From assembly GCA_030540715.1 (NCBI GenBank), contig JAUNVQ010000006.1, positions 1 to 64,000 of the forward strand: a stretch of DNA of 64,000 bases, in the 5' to 3' direction. Below are positions 9,197 through 17,504 of the stretch, one piece after another. The notes below the pieces were generated by a model. That model did not search any database. It saw nothing but the letters and a program-made list of their open reading frames with translations, and was not told the origin of the DNA. This DNA is from Actinomycetaceae bacterium. GTDB taxonomy: Bacteria > Actinomycetota > Actinomycetes > Actinomycetales > Actinomycetaceae. A program made the translations under genes and the position numbers. Each line of letters opens with the position of its first letter. Position 1 is the stretch's first letter.

Positions 9197-10033
9197 ATGC
9201 CCATTAGCTATGCCACAGCCTATATCGGTGGTCTTGTCACCATCTTGGCACCTTGCGCGGCAATGCTCATTCCCGCATTTTTTGCCTACGCTTTTACCTC
9301 GCGCACAAAACTGGTTTCCCGTACACTGATTTTCTTTCTTGGACTTTCTTGTGCCCTTATTCCACTGGGTTTAGCTGCTGGCTCTGTAGGATCTTTACTT
9401 AGTCAGCATCGCTCACAGGTTAGTCTGATTGCTGGTATTATTATAGTTATTCTTGGCATCATCTTGGCTTTTAGTTTACCTTTTCCTCATCTACGCTTAC
9501 CCTCACGTAAAAGGACTTCTGGAAGAAGTGCTGAAGACAATGCCGCGACACCGCTAGCAGTGTTTTTGTTGGGTGTCTCTTATGGTTTGGCTGGTGCCGG
9601 CTGTACAGGGCCCATTCTTGGTGCCACTCTTGTTGTCGCATCACACACAGGCTCCGCTTTTCAAGGTGGAACTGTCATGGCCTTCTATTCCTTTGGAATG
9701 GTGACACCTGTTGCTTTACTAGCATTATTGTGGGACACCTTTGATATTGGTTCGAAGAGGTTTTTACGCCCTCGCCCCATACGTCTTTTCGGTCAAGATA
9801 CCACCGTTGGTTCCATCATTTCCGGTGTTCTCTTTATACTTTTAGGTCTTGGTCTTATCATCACGGGTGGATTGACAGATTTCTCAATTTTAGATGCCTT
9901 TGAGCAACAGCACCTCGAAACGCGTATTATGGAAGCATTGAACTCAATTCCAAACTGGATTTTCATTGTATTGCTCACAGCTGTTGTTGCTTTAACGGTT
10001 CTTGCACTCAGTGGTAAAAAGAAAGACCAGTAA
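9197..10033 (+). CDS. CcdA/DsbD-type thiol transporter
   Basis: This 278-residue membrane protein has the CcdA-family signature: a Cys in LAPCAAMLIPA in the first helix and a partner Cys in GAGCTGPILGA after an internal loop. The two cysteines would pass electrons across the membrane. About six to seven hydrophobic segments are visible. Immediately upstream is the DsbA-like gene, so the pair probably shuttles reducing equivalents to the extracytoplasmic thioredoxin domain. No cytochrome c maturation genes are seen. Confidence 0.85.
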   Translation: MPISYATAYIGGLVTILAPCAAMLIPAFFAYAFTSRTKLVSRTLIFFLGLSCALIPLGLAAGSVGSLLSQHRSQVSLIAGIIIVILGIILAFSLPFPHLRLPSRKRTSGRSAEDNAATPLAVFLLGVSYGLAGAGCTGPILGATLVVASHTGSAFQGGTVMAFYSFGMVTPVALLALLWDTFDIGSKRFLRPRPIRLFGQDTTVGSIISGVLFILLGLGLIITGGLTDFSILDAFEQQHLETRIMEALNSIPNWIFIVLLTAVVALTVLALSGKKKDQ

Positions 10034-10114
10034 CCATGAACGTATTCGAGTTCATTTGCTATATGCTTGTATAACATAACTGCACAGATCGAAATAACTA
10101 TAAGGAGGGTTATC

Positions 10115-11515
10115 ATGCAGAACATTGATCCGCGCAGCATCATTCATGCGGGTTCTATCCGCACTTTCAGCACAGAGCACACACAGGATGCTGCAGCTGC
10201 AGCCAGCCCTCGACAAGGTGCTTCATCACACGGCACGCGTTTCGATCCATGGATGTCAGCCTATGCTCAACGTGCGGATAACCTTCGGGAATCCGAGATT
10301 CGTGCACTTTTTGCCGTTGCCTCCCGCCCCGAAGTTGTTTCACTAGCAGGGGGGATGCCCAATATTAAGGATCTTCCCTTACGTGAACTTGCCGAAGGTG
10401 CACGTAAACTCATTGAACAAGACGGAGCCCAGGCCCTGCAATACGGCGGTGGACAAGGATGGGAGCCTTTCAGAGAATCTTGCTGTATGGTTATGGCCGA
10501 AGAACACATTAAAGCCGACCCCGCCGATGTCGTTATCACAACAGGTTCACAGCAAGCATTAGACCTTGTTACGCAAATTTTTATTAACCCCGGCGACGTT
10601 ATCTTAGCGGAATCGCCGTCTTATGTTGGTGCTCTCAGTGTGTTTACAGCCTACCAGGCAAAAGTTCACCACGTACCTTTGGATGAACATGGCCTAGTAC
10701 CCGATGCTCTTGACGACCATATTCGACACGTTCGTGCCCAAGGCGGTAACATTAAGTTTCTTTATACCTGTTCGGGCTACCATAATCCGGCAGGTGTTCC
10801 TATCTCACTTGAGCGTCGCCCCCAAATTGTTGAGATTTGCAAACGGCACCATATTCTTATTCTTGAGGATAATCCTTACGGCCTCTTAGGTTTTAAAGGT
10901 GATATATACCCCGCTCTTTACACCTTTAATCCCGAAGGTGTTATTTATCTTGGTACATTTTCAAAGATTTTTGCCCCTGGATTGCGTGTGGGTTATGCGG
11001 TTGCGCCCCCGGCTATTAAAGCCAAACTTGTTTTGGCAGCCGAAGCTGCAATTCTTTCACCCTCGATGCTGGCTCAGATGGCGATCCACCATTATTTACG
11101 CGACTACGATTGGAAAGCACAAATTGAAGTCTATCGTGCAATGTATCAAGAACGCCGTGATGCCATGATCGAAGCGTTACAAGAATACCTTCCCGACTGT
11201 TCCTACACAGTTCCTGAAGGTGGTTTTTATACCTGGGTTGGCCTGCCTGAAGGAATTGATGCGAAGGCCATGTTACCTCGAGCAGTTACTGAGCTTGTGG
11301 CCTATACTTCGGGCACAGCTTTCTTTTCTGACGGACAAGGTGGCGATCATATGCGCCTATCCTTTTGCTATCCCCCGCCCGAGGATATTCGGGAGGGTAT
11401 TCGACGCCTGGCTCGTGTTGTTGATCGTGAACGCGAACTTGTATCAATGTTCGGGTCGCGTGTTATTCATCAACCTGATTTTTCGTCGAATGCACCTCAA
11501 CCTAATCTTCCATAA
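10115..11515 (+). CDS. PLP-dependent aminotransferase, class I/II
   Basis: This 466-residue fold-type I aminotransferase has the PLP-lysine motif FSKIFAPGLRVGY, the TTGSQQALDL cofactor loop, the YHNPAG substrate segment and EDNPYG. These are typical of the MocR-like/AraT/2-aminoadipate aminotransferase group; the amino-acid substrate cannot be read from sequence. ATG at 10115 has an excellent AAGGAGGG 7 bp upstream, so an upstream in-frame start at 10067 is rejected. The D-Ala-D-Ala-ligase-like gene follows 50 bp downstream, an arrangement I recall near parAB in other Actinobacteria. Confidence 0.9.
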   Translation: MQNIDPRSIIHAGSIRTFSTEHTQDAAAAASPRQGASSHGTRFDPWMSAYAQRADNLRESEIRALFAVASRPEVVSLAGGMPNIKDLPLRELAEGARKLIEQDGAQALQYGGGQGWEPFRESCCMVMAEEHIKADPADVVITTGSQQALDLVTQIFINPGDVILAESPSYVGALSVFTAYQAKVHHVPLDEHGLVPDALDDHIRHVRAQGGNIKFLYTCSGYHNPAGVPISLERRPQIVEICKRHHILILEDNPYGLLGFKGDIYPALYTFNPEGVIYLGTFSKIFAPGLRVGYAVAPPAIKAKLVLAAEAAILSPSMLAQMAIHHYLRDYDWKAQIEVYRAMYQERRDAMIEALQEYLPDCSYTVPEGGFYTWVGLPEGIDAKAMLPRAVTELVAYTSGTAFFSDGQGGDHMRLSFCYPPPEDIREGIRRLARVVDRERELVSMFGSRVIHQPDFSSNAPQPNLP

Positions 11516-11565
11516 CCTGTGCAAAATCAGTGACGATATACTATCAATGGACAAAGGAGACCATT

Positions 11566-12534
11566 ATGACCGATACTGCACATCAACTATGTGTTGCCGT
11601 TATTGCTGGTGGACTTGCCCATGAGCGCGAGATTTCGCTTCGCTCGGGTAAACGCCTAGTACGCGCCTTGAAGTCACAGGGTCACCAAGTGACGCTGTGT
11701 GATATGGATTCATCAATGATGTCTACACTTGATATGATTCAACCTGATGTTGTATGGCCGATGGTTCATGGCACAGAGGGCGAAGGCGGTTCACTGCAGG
11801 ATCTTTTAGACTTATTGGGGTGGAACTATGTTGGTTCAACACCTGAAGGGTGCCGAATTTCAACAGCAAAACCCGTTGCTAAATCCGTTGTCGATAAGAA
11901 TGGTCTGCGCACTCCCGCATCAATGACACTTCCTCAACAGCTTTTTCAGTTAGTTGGGGCGACTGCAATTTTAGAGCGTATCGAGCATTCTTTTGGTTTA
12001 CCCGTTATCGTCAAACCAACGGAAGGTGGATCCGCTCTGGGAATTACCAGAGCAGAAAATGCTGAACAGCTGCGAACTGCAATGGTTGATGCTTTTGCTT
12101 ACGGTAAAGAAGTCTTGATTGAAAAGTTTATTGAAGGAAGAGAAATTGCTATCTCTATCGTTGATGAGGATGGCCCCAAAGATTGTGTTCACCCGCTTGC
12201 TTTGCCCGCCGTCGAGATCCGTACCGATGCGGGGGACTATGATTACGATGCTCGCTACAATAGTGGCCGCACCGAATTCTTTTGTCCAGCCGACCTCAAC
12301 GATCAGGAAAATGCTCAGATGACACAGCTTGCACTATCTTGCTATCGCGTACTTGAGCTTCGTGATCTTGCACGAATAGATATGATTCTTGATAACGAAG
12401 GTTACGGTTGGTTCATTGATGCGAATGTGATTCCTGGAATGACTGATATGTCTCTGTTTCCTTTAGCTGCACAAGCAGATAAAGGCTTTGATCTGGTTAT
12501 TGACATGGTCACACGAAGAGCTGCGCAACGTTAA
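11566..12534 (+). CDS. D-alanine--D-alanine ligase family (ATP-grasp)
   Basis: This 322-residue ATP-grasp enzyme has an N-terminal VIAGGLAHEREISLRSG motif (the Ddl SxEREVSLxSG pattern), the ATP-binding PVIVKPTEGGSALGI loop and a C-terminal metal-binding segment ending in DANVIPGMT. Ddl makes the D-Ala-D-Ala dipeptide for peptidoglycan. The chromosome may carry another ddl elsewhere, since this parB-linked homologue is often a second copy in Actinobacteria, so dipeptide specificity is not assured. AAAGGAGA upstream of ATG 11566 fixes the start. Confidence 0.85.
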   Translation: MTDTAHQLCVAVIAGGLAHEREISLRSGKRLVRALKSQGHQVTLCDMDSSMMSTLDMIQPDVVWPMVHGTEGEGGSLQDLLDLLGWNYVGSTPEGCRISTAKPVAKSVVDKNGLRTPASMTLPQQLFQLVGATAILERIEHSFGLPVIVKPTEGGSALGITRAENAEQLRTAMVDAFAYGKEVLIEKFIEGREIAISIVDEDGPKDCVHPLALPAVEIRTDAGDYDYDARYNSGRTEFFCPADLNDQENAQMTQLALSCYRVLELRDLARIDMILDNEGYGWFIDANVIPGMTDMSLFPLAAQADKGFDLVIDMVTRRAAQR

Positions 12535-12585
12535 GGACTGCTTTAGTTCACTTCTTTATCTTATAGGTCCAAAATACGACAACAT

Positions 12586-12601
12586 TGTTTCACGTGAAAC
12601 A
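12586..12601. promoter_or_regulatory. parS: parS site 1
   Basis: TGTTTCACGTGAAACA is a perfect 16-bp match to the bacterial ParB-binding centromere consensus. It lies 51 bp after the ligase-like gene. Confidence 0.95.
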
Positions 12602-12629
12602 CCCGTGCATACTGATTATCACTGAGCTA

Positions 12630-12645
12630 TGTTTCACGTGAAACA
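12630..12645. promoter_or_regulatory. parS: parS site 2
   Basis: A second perfect TGTTTCACGTGAAACA, 44 bp from the first. Confidence 0.95.
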
Positions 12646-13453
12646 ATTACTGAATCCTTTTCATTGTCTTTTTCCTGCTCTCAATTTCAGAGCCATTTAC
12701 ACATTTTTGATCAACACCAATCTTTTTCATTGATATATTTGCACATATTGATACTCACTCACAAGGCGCATATGCCGATATATTCAAACAATACCCCACC
12801 CGAGCAGTTGGCAAAACACTCGTGGATGTCAACTTATTATTTTACGAAGAGCTCTTCATTTTATATCTTTTTCATGTCTATTCCAGCAATGGCATCCCTT
12901 CTTTGACAAACCCATACGTTGTATCATCTTCTTTGCCAAGAAAATAGGCTTTATGAAAAAATCATTTGCGTTATTGTTGCACAGGGCAACAGTCTGTCCA
13001 ATGATAACTACAAAACGAAGACTCTATGGTTGAATAAAAGGTTGCACAACAAAATACACTGCGTGATGATACAGTCACCATAACCATATACCGGCACCCA
13101 TTCAGTAACAGTTTCTTACAAATCTGTACAATTATTTAGTAATATGTAAAGTTTTGTTGACACCAGATCCGCTTGGGGATGTTCGCAATGTGAATGCCCT
13201 GTGTATAAGGGTTCCTGTGAAAAAGAGAGTCCGAACACCTGAATAAATTTTCACCAACACTTCCACAGATGAATTCCAATGCCACTGCCATTGTTTCGAT
13301 AAGACTCCGTAGTTCAGCCATCACTGGCACACCTTATCTTTGCCATGAGATTGCAGTAATCAATAATTCTTTTATGTGCCATGTAAATTCGTTACACACC
13401 AATCTATACTGAGTCATACTTCCCTTAGTAACAGCCTATGTACACAAAAAAAT

Positions 13454-13490
13454 CTTTCCACACCTGTGAATAACATTGTGGAAAACTACA
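13454..13490. repeat. 37-bp direct repeat, copy 1
   Basis: It is identical over 37 bp to 13929-13965. The repeat contains TGTGAATAA (13465-13473) and TGTGGAAAA (13477-13485), which are minus-strand DnaA boxes TTATTCACA and TTTTCCACA. Confidence 0.85.
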
Positions 13491-13651
13491 AGCATGTTGT
13501 TCACTTAACTCTCGATACCATCGTTACATGATCTATTTAGCTGCAATCCATGTGATGATCTGTATGAACAAACGGATATCATATAACACCCGATAAAGAG
13601 AAGTTTTTCGGAAACTGTTTCCACATTGATTCTTTCTATATGAAGAAGAAA

Positions 13652-13667
13652 GGTTTCACGTGAAACA
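13652..13667. promoter_or_regulatory. parS: parS site 3 (one mismatch at the edge)
   Basis: The 14-bp core GTTTCACGTGAAAC is perfect; only the first base of the 16-mer differs (G for T). Confidence 0.9.
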
Positions 13668-13928
13668 ATCTGTTCTTGATAATGTATGCGTATGTGCACG
13701 TTCATATTCAAACAACATCATCTTGACGATCTTTTGCGGTCGACACAAGAACTATGACGATTGTAAGTATTCTAATCAATATCTTATTTACTTGTCAACA
13801 AATAGAGTAAGACAGCCAATCTGCTTGTTAAAGAAGCGACCAGCTTGAATAAACAATAACAGAAGTCGGTTTACGTGTGATTGACAATCTTGACACTCAA
13901 TCGCTACGTATAGTCAATGAAGACAATC

Positions 13929-13965
13929 CTTTCCACACCTGTGAATAACATTGTGGAAAACTACA
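13929..13965. repeat. 37-bp direct repeat, copy 2, at the end of parB
   Basis: Second copy of the repeat at 13454-13490. Its last five bases include the parB stop codon. Weak similarity continues a few bases into the parB coding sequence, suggesting that copy 1 arose by duplication of the parB 3' end. Confidence 0.85.
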
Positions 13966-15061
13966 TGGATGTTATCTTATCGGTTGACAACAGATAATCA
14001 ACAATTCGCTGCAGATCTTCATCATCAGCAAAGTCGATAATTATTTTTCCACGTTTCTTACCTTTTTTAATTGTTACCTTTGTATCTAAAAGATCCACAA
14101 GGTGATCTTGCATCTGCTTTCCTTCATTATCTAAATTCTGCTGGGGTCGTTGTGTACTTGGACTTTCTGGACGAAGTCCAACACCAAGAGCAACGATTTC
14201 CTCGGTGGAACGTACAGACAAACCCTCACTAATAATACGATCAGCTACGACTTCCATTGCAGCTTCATTATCCAAGCCAAGTAGTGCACGTGCATGTCCC
14301 GCTGAAAGAACGCCACTGGCAACTTTCATCTGGACGCTTACCGGCAAGCGCAAAAGCCTGATCGTATTGGTGATTTGTGAACGCGACTTTGCCACCCTAC
14401 TTGATAACTCTGCCTGCGTACAATCGAAGTCTTTTAACAGCTGTTGATAAGCTGCTGCTTCTTCTAAAGGATTAAGCTGTGATCGGTGAATATTCTCAAC
14501 CAATGCATCACGTAGCAAATCATTGTCTGCAGTGTGGCGGATTAACGCTGGAATTGTTTGCAGTCCTGCTAGGCGTGTTGCCCTCCAACGACGTTCCCCC
14601 ATAATGAGTTCATATGGTTTTTCGGTATGTGATGTTGGCCGTACAACAATCGGCTGCAAAACACCAACCTGTGCAATTGAGTCAGCTAATTCAGTGAGTT
14701 CATCTTCGTCGAAAACTGTACGTGGCTGCTGCCTATTTGGTGAAATATCATCAATATGAACAAGTTTGATAACGGGAGACTGCTGAGAATCGTGTTGAGT
14801 AGTTGAGCCTAAAATATCTTTCACATGCGGCATTTCATGTCGCTTTGAAGATGTTTCACGTGAAACATCTGCTGATGACTCAAAAAAAATATCAGCCGGA
14901 CGTGTCTTTTTCGAAAGAATAGGAGTATCTACTTCGTGTGCGTGTGGTTGTTGAGCTTGTGTTTGCTGTGCATAAGAACGTCGCTGTGGTCGATGCGTTT
15001 GAGCATTCTGACCTAAGATCGCATCTAGTCCACGACCAAGTCCACTCTTTTTCTGGGGCAT
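13961..15061 (-). CDS. parB: Chromosome partitioning protein ParB
   Basis: This 366-residue protein loads at parS as a CTP-dependent clamp and partners ParA in segregating the origin. The N-terminus KKSGLGRGLDAIL is typical. The CTP-binding and arginine-rich patch is MGERRWRAT, followed by HTH sequence (LSSRVAKSRSQITNTIRLL) and a C-terminal dimerisation domain. A ~70-residue Gln/His-rich linker follows the N-terminus. The start codon shares a base with the parA stop (TAATG), implying translational coupling. One perfect parS lies inside the gene at 14852. Confidence 0.97.
   Translation of the reverse strand: MPQKKSGLGRGLDAILGQNAQTHRPQRRSYAQQTQAQQPHAHEVDTPILSKKTRPADIFFESSADVSRETSSKRHEMPHVKDILGSTTQHDSQQSPVIKLVHIDDISPNRQQPRTVFDEDELTELADSIAQVGVLQPIVVRPTSHTEKPYELIMGERRWRATRLAGLQTIPALIRHTADNDLLRDALVENIHRSQLNPLEEAAAYQQLLKDFDCTQAELSSRVAKSRSQITNTIRLLRLPVSVQMKVASGVLSAGHARALLGLDNEAAMEVVADRIISEGLSVRSTEEIVALGVGLRPESPSTQRPQQNLDNEGKQMQDHLVDLLDTKVTIKKGKKRGKIIIDFADDEDLQRIVDYLLSTDKITSM
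14852..14867. promoter_or_regulatory. parS: parS site 4, inside parB
   Basis: Perfect TGTTTCACGTGAAACA within the parB coding sequence. Confidence 0.95.
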
Positions 15062-16032
15062 TATGAAGTCCTTTCCTGTGCCGATACATTATCCGATAAA
15101 AAAAATGACGAACATATCCGACGATTATCGGCACCATGTGTAGCAATTTCCACAGCCGCACCTAAATATGCAACAGAAACAGGAGAAGCTGGATCCATTG
15201 TCATCACGGTCTGTTGATGAGACGGAGCTTCAGCTGCGCGAACAGAACGAGGTATAACATGCTGAAAAACTAATTCTGGAAATGCGCGATAGACCTCGGC
15301 ATAGACATCTTTACTAAGGTTATTACGTGCATCATACATAGTGACGAGTATTCCCGAAACATTCAGCTGATCATTCAAACTATTCTTCATTTTCGAAATT
15401 GTAAAACGTAACTGTTGAAGACCTTCAAGAGAATAGTATTCGGCCTGAAGTGGTACTAACACTTCATCAGCCGCAACAAGAGAATTGATAGTTGCTAATC
15501 CTAAACTCGGCGGGCAATCAATAAAAATATAGTCAGGAGATTCGTAGTGCCGAAGAAACTCTGATATAGCATAATAAAGCCTGTGCATGCCATCGGAATG
15601 CTGAAACAATTCGATATCAATACCAGCAAGTTCTATCGTTGAAGGCGCAACAAATAATCCTGGAACGTGCGGGCATTCTTGCAGTACCTTACCAAGGTCA
15701 CAACCATCTGTCATAACATCGTACATTGATAGTTGACTCGTGGAACGATCAACAGATAACGCGGTTGATGCATTACCTTGTGAATCCATATCAATTACCA
15801 CTGTGGTAAAACCCTGTTGTGCAAATCCCGCAGCGATATTAACAGTTGAGGTAGTTTTTCCAACACCCCCTTTTTGATTCGCCAAAGTAATCACACGCGT
15901 AGATGGCGGAGGCATTAATGTCTGTGATAGGAGTTTCTGACGGTACTCGGGTGCGTCCAGTGCAGTAACAAGTATCGGTACTCCATCTTCACAGTATGCA
16001 CCGTAAGGGTCATTGCCAGCACTTTCTTGCAT
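15061..16032 (-). CDS. parA: Chromosome partitioning ATPase ParA
   Basis: This ~323-residue Walker-type ATPase has the deviant Walker A motif KGGVGKTT, VVIDMDSQGNAS as A', and the Walker B strand YIFIDCPPSLG. It forms the DNA-bound gradient that ParB-parS complexes follow. ATG at 16032 is chosen because GAAAGGGA lies at proper distance; a TTG six codons upstream lacks one. The ~50-residue N-terminal extension is common in actinobacterial ParA. It lies between rsmG and parB in a shared minus-strand array. Confidence 0.96.
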   Translation of the reverse strand: MQESAGNDPYGAYCEDGVPILVTALDAPEYRQKLLSQTLMPPPSTRVITLANQKGGVGKTTSTVNIAAGFAQQGFTTVVIDMDSQGNASTALSVDRSTSQLSMYDVMTDGCDLGKVLQECPHVPGLFVAPSTIELAGIDIELFQHSDGMHRLYYAISEFLRHYESPDYIFIDCPPSLGLATINSLVAADEVLVPLQAEYYSLEGLQQLRFTISKMKNSLNDQLNVSGILVTMYDARNNLSKDVYAEVYRAFPELVFQHVIPRSVRAAEAPSHQQTVMTMDPASPVSVAYLGAAVEIATHGADNRRICSSFFLSDNVSAQERTS

Positions 16033-16092
16033 ATTTATATTCCCTTTCAACAGCCGTCAGTAATAGTCTAAGGTGTTAGTCAATAAAAGCAA

Positions 16093-16108
16093 TGTTTCAC
16101 GTGAAACA
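16093..16108. promoter_or_regulatory. parS: parS site 5, between rsmG and parA
   Basis: Perfect TGTTTCACGTGAAACA in the rsmG-parA intergenic space, where bound ParB could also influence parAB transcription. Confidence 0.95.
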
Positions 16109-16136
16109 TTAATAATTCTTTTCAGTCAGCGAAAAA

Positions 16137-16796
16137 CTAGGAACGTTTCTTCCGAGCACTCACTACACGTGTAACAGTACCGTCCATTGGTGAAGCAATA
16201 TCATGAATCTCAATATTAATAAGACCGGCTCTCTTCATAACATATCGAGCTTCATCAACTTCAGTGTTAGCTCTTTGTCCTTTCAATGCAAGAAAGGAGC
16301 CACCACCTTTCACTAAGTGAGCAGAAAGGCGAACCAATTTATCCAATCGTGCAACGGCACGAGACGTTACAGCATCAAAACGCTGTGACCTGGGAATATC
16401 ATTACTTCTTGCATGGATTATCTTTACATTATCAATACCGATTTCCTGTGTAACATCACAGAGCCATTCGCATCGACGTTCCATAGATTCAATAAACGTA
16501 AATGAAATATCTGGACGTATCAGTGCCAAAACTATCCCTGGAAATCCTGCACCCGTTCCTATATCGGCTACAGTAGATATACCTTTATCTAGGAAGGGAG
16601 CTAGGCATGCACTGTTAACAAAGTGACGCGACCATAATCGTGGGACTTCTTTTGTACCGATAAGACCACGAAGTTCTCCCTCATCAATAAGCATATCGGC
16701 AAAGACTCGTAACTCATCAAATGCTGAGTCAAACATAGCCTTTGCCGGTTCGTTTAATAGATCGAAGTCACTGTGAATCGTCTGTGTCACACCCAT
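16137..16796 (-). CDS. rsmG: 16S rRNA (guanine-N7) methyltransferase RsmG
   Basis: This 219-residue SAM-dependent methyltransferase modifies G527 of 16S rRNA (E. coli numbering). The SAM-binding motif VADIGTGAGFPGIVLAL and the VTSRAVARLDKL segment are characteristic, and its place between jag and parA is conserved in Actinobacteria. Loss of this enzyme gives low-level streptomycin resistance in other bacteria. The frame is intact. Confidence 0.95.
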   Translation of the reverse strand: MGVTQTIHSDFDLLNEPAKAMFDSAFDELRVFADMLIDEGELRGLIGTKEVPRLWSRHFVNSACLAPFLDKGISTVADIGTGAGFPGIVLALIRPDISFTFIESMERRCEWLCDVTQEIGIDNVKIIHARSNDIPRSQRFDAVTSRAVARLDKLVRLSAHLVKGGGSFLALKGQRANTEVDEARYVMKRAGLINIEIHDIASPMDGTVTRVVSARKKRS

Positions 16797-16873
16797 ACCT
16801 TTCCAATTTCATAAGGTTGCCCCTGACAAAAAGGTCAGTAAAGACACGATGATCACGCCGTATAGTTATGTCA

Positions 16874-17431
16874 CTATTCGTCATCGGCACTTACTTGTTC
16901 AGCTGTTGATTCTTCTTCCAAAGAATCAACCTCAATCGGTTGAATAACAACACAACGTTGAGGTGCCTGACCTTCTGATTCGGAAACAAATCCAGCAGCA
17001 GCAGCTACGTCGTGACATACCTTACGTTCAAAAGGATTCATTGGCTCTAACTTCACAGGTTCGCCACTGACTTTTACTTTCGTTACTGCCTCTTCAGCAA
17101 TAGCGGTGAGTTCAGCCTTTTTATTAAGCCTAAAGTCAGCAATATCAAGCATAAGCCGCGAACGAAAACCCATTTCACGCTGTGCATGCAAGCGAGTAAG
17201 CTCCTGAAGAGCCTCCAAGACTTCACCATCTTCACCAACTAGGCGTTCTAAATCTCTTATATCGTTATCGTCTTCACCAATAACTGAGACAGTAGCTCGA
17301 TTGTTCTCGACATCAATTTCAAGGTCACCGCCAAAATCAGCAATGTTAAGCAGCTCCTCGATATAGTCTGCGCCCCTGTCACCCTCCGTCGCAAGCATAT
17401 CAATATCAGTCGTATAATCTTCGATGCTCAC
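16874..17431 (-). CDS. jag: RNA-binding protein Jag/KhpB
   Basis: This 185-residue protein has an acidic N-terminal segment, a KH-like domain (about residues 35-90) and a C-terminal R3H domain with the Arg-x3-His motif (RKVCH in PMNPFERKVCHDV, SESEG after it). It is expected to bind RNA together with KhpA. It sits between yidC and rsmG, as in most Actinobacteria. The tail is strongly acidic. Confidence 0.92.
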   Translation of the reverse strand: MSIEDYTTDIDMLATEGDRGADYIEELLNIADFGGDLEIDVENNRATVSVIGEDDNDIRDLERLVGEDGEVLEALQELTRLHAQREMGFRSRLMLDIADFRLNKKAELTAIAEEAVTKVKVSGEPVKLEPMNPFERKVCHDVAAAAGFVSESEGQAPQRCVVIQPIEVDSLEEESTAEQVSADDE

Positions 17432-17504
17432 TTATCTACCTTCCTATGATGTAACAACTACTTGTCAGCTTATCATCTTGACAATGATTACAGTTATTTA
17501 TGCT

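Larger units (their letters stand above)
12535..13960. other. 1.4-kb AT-rich gene-free region upstream of the origin block
   Basis: No convincing gene is present; the short frames here lack ribosome binding sites, family motifs and sensible composition. The stretch holds three parS sites (12586, 12630, 13652) and two copies of a 37-bp direct repeat containing DnaA-box-like sequence. It separates the D-Ala-D-Ala-ligase-like gene from the convergent 3' end of parB. Confidence 0.6.

Noticed and set aside
12664..13848. Short frames (about 60-80 codons) in the gap before parB on both strands
   Set aside because: No ribosome binding sites, no domain resemblance and composition like AT-rich non-coding DNA; parS sites and repeats lie in or beside them.
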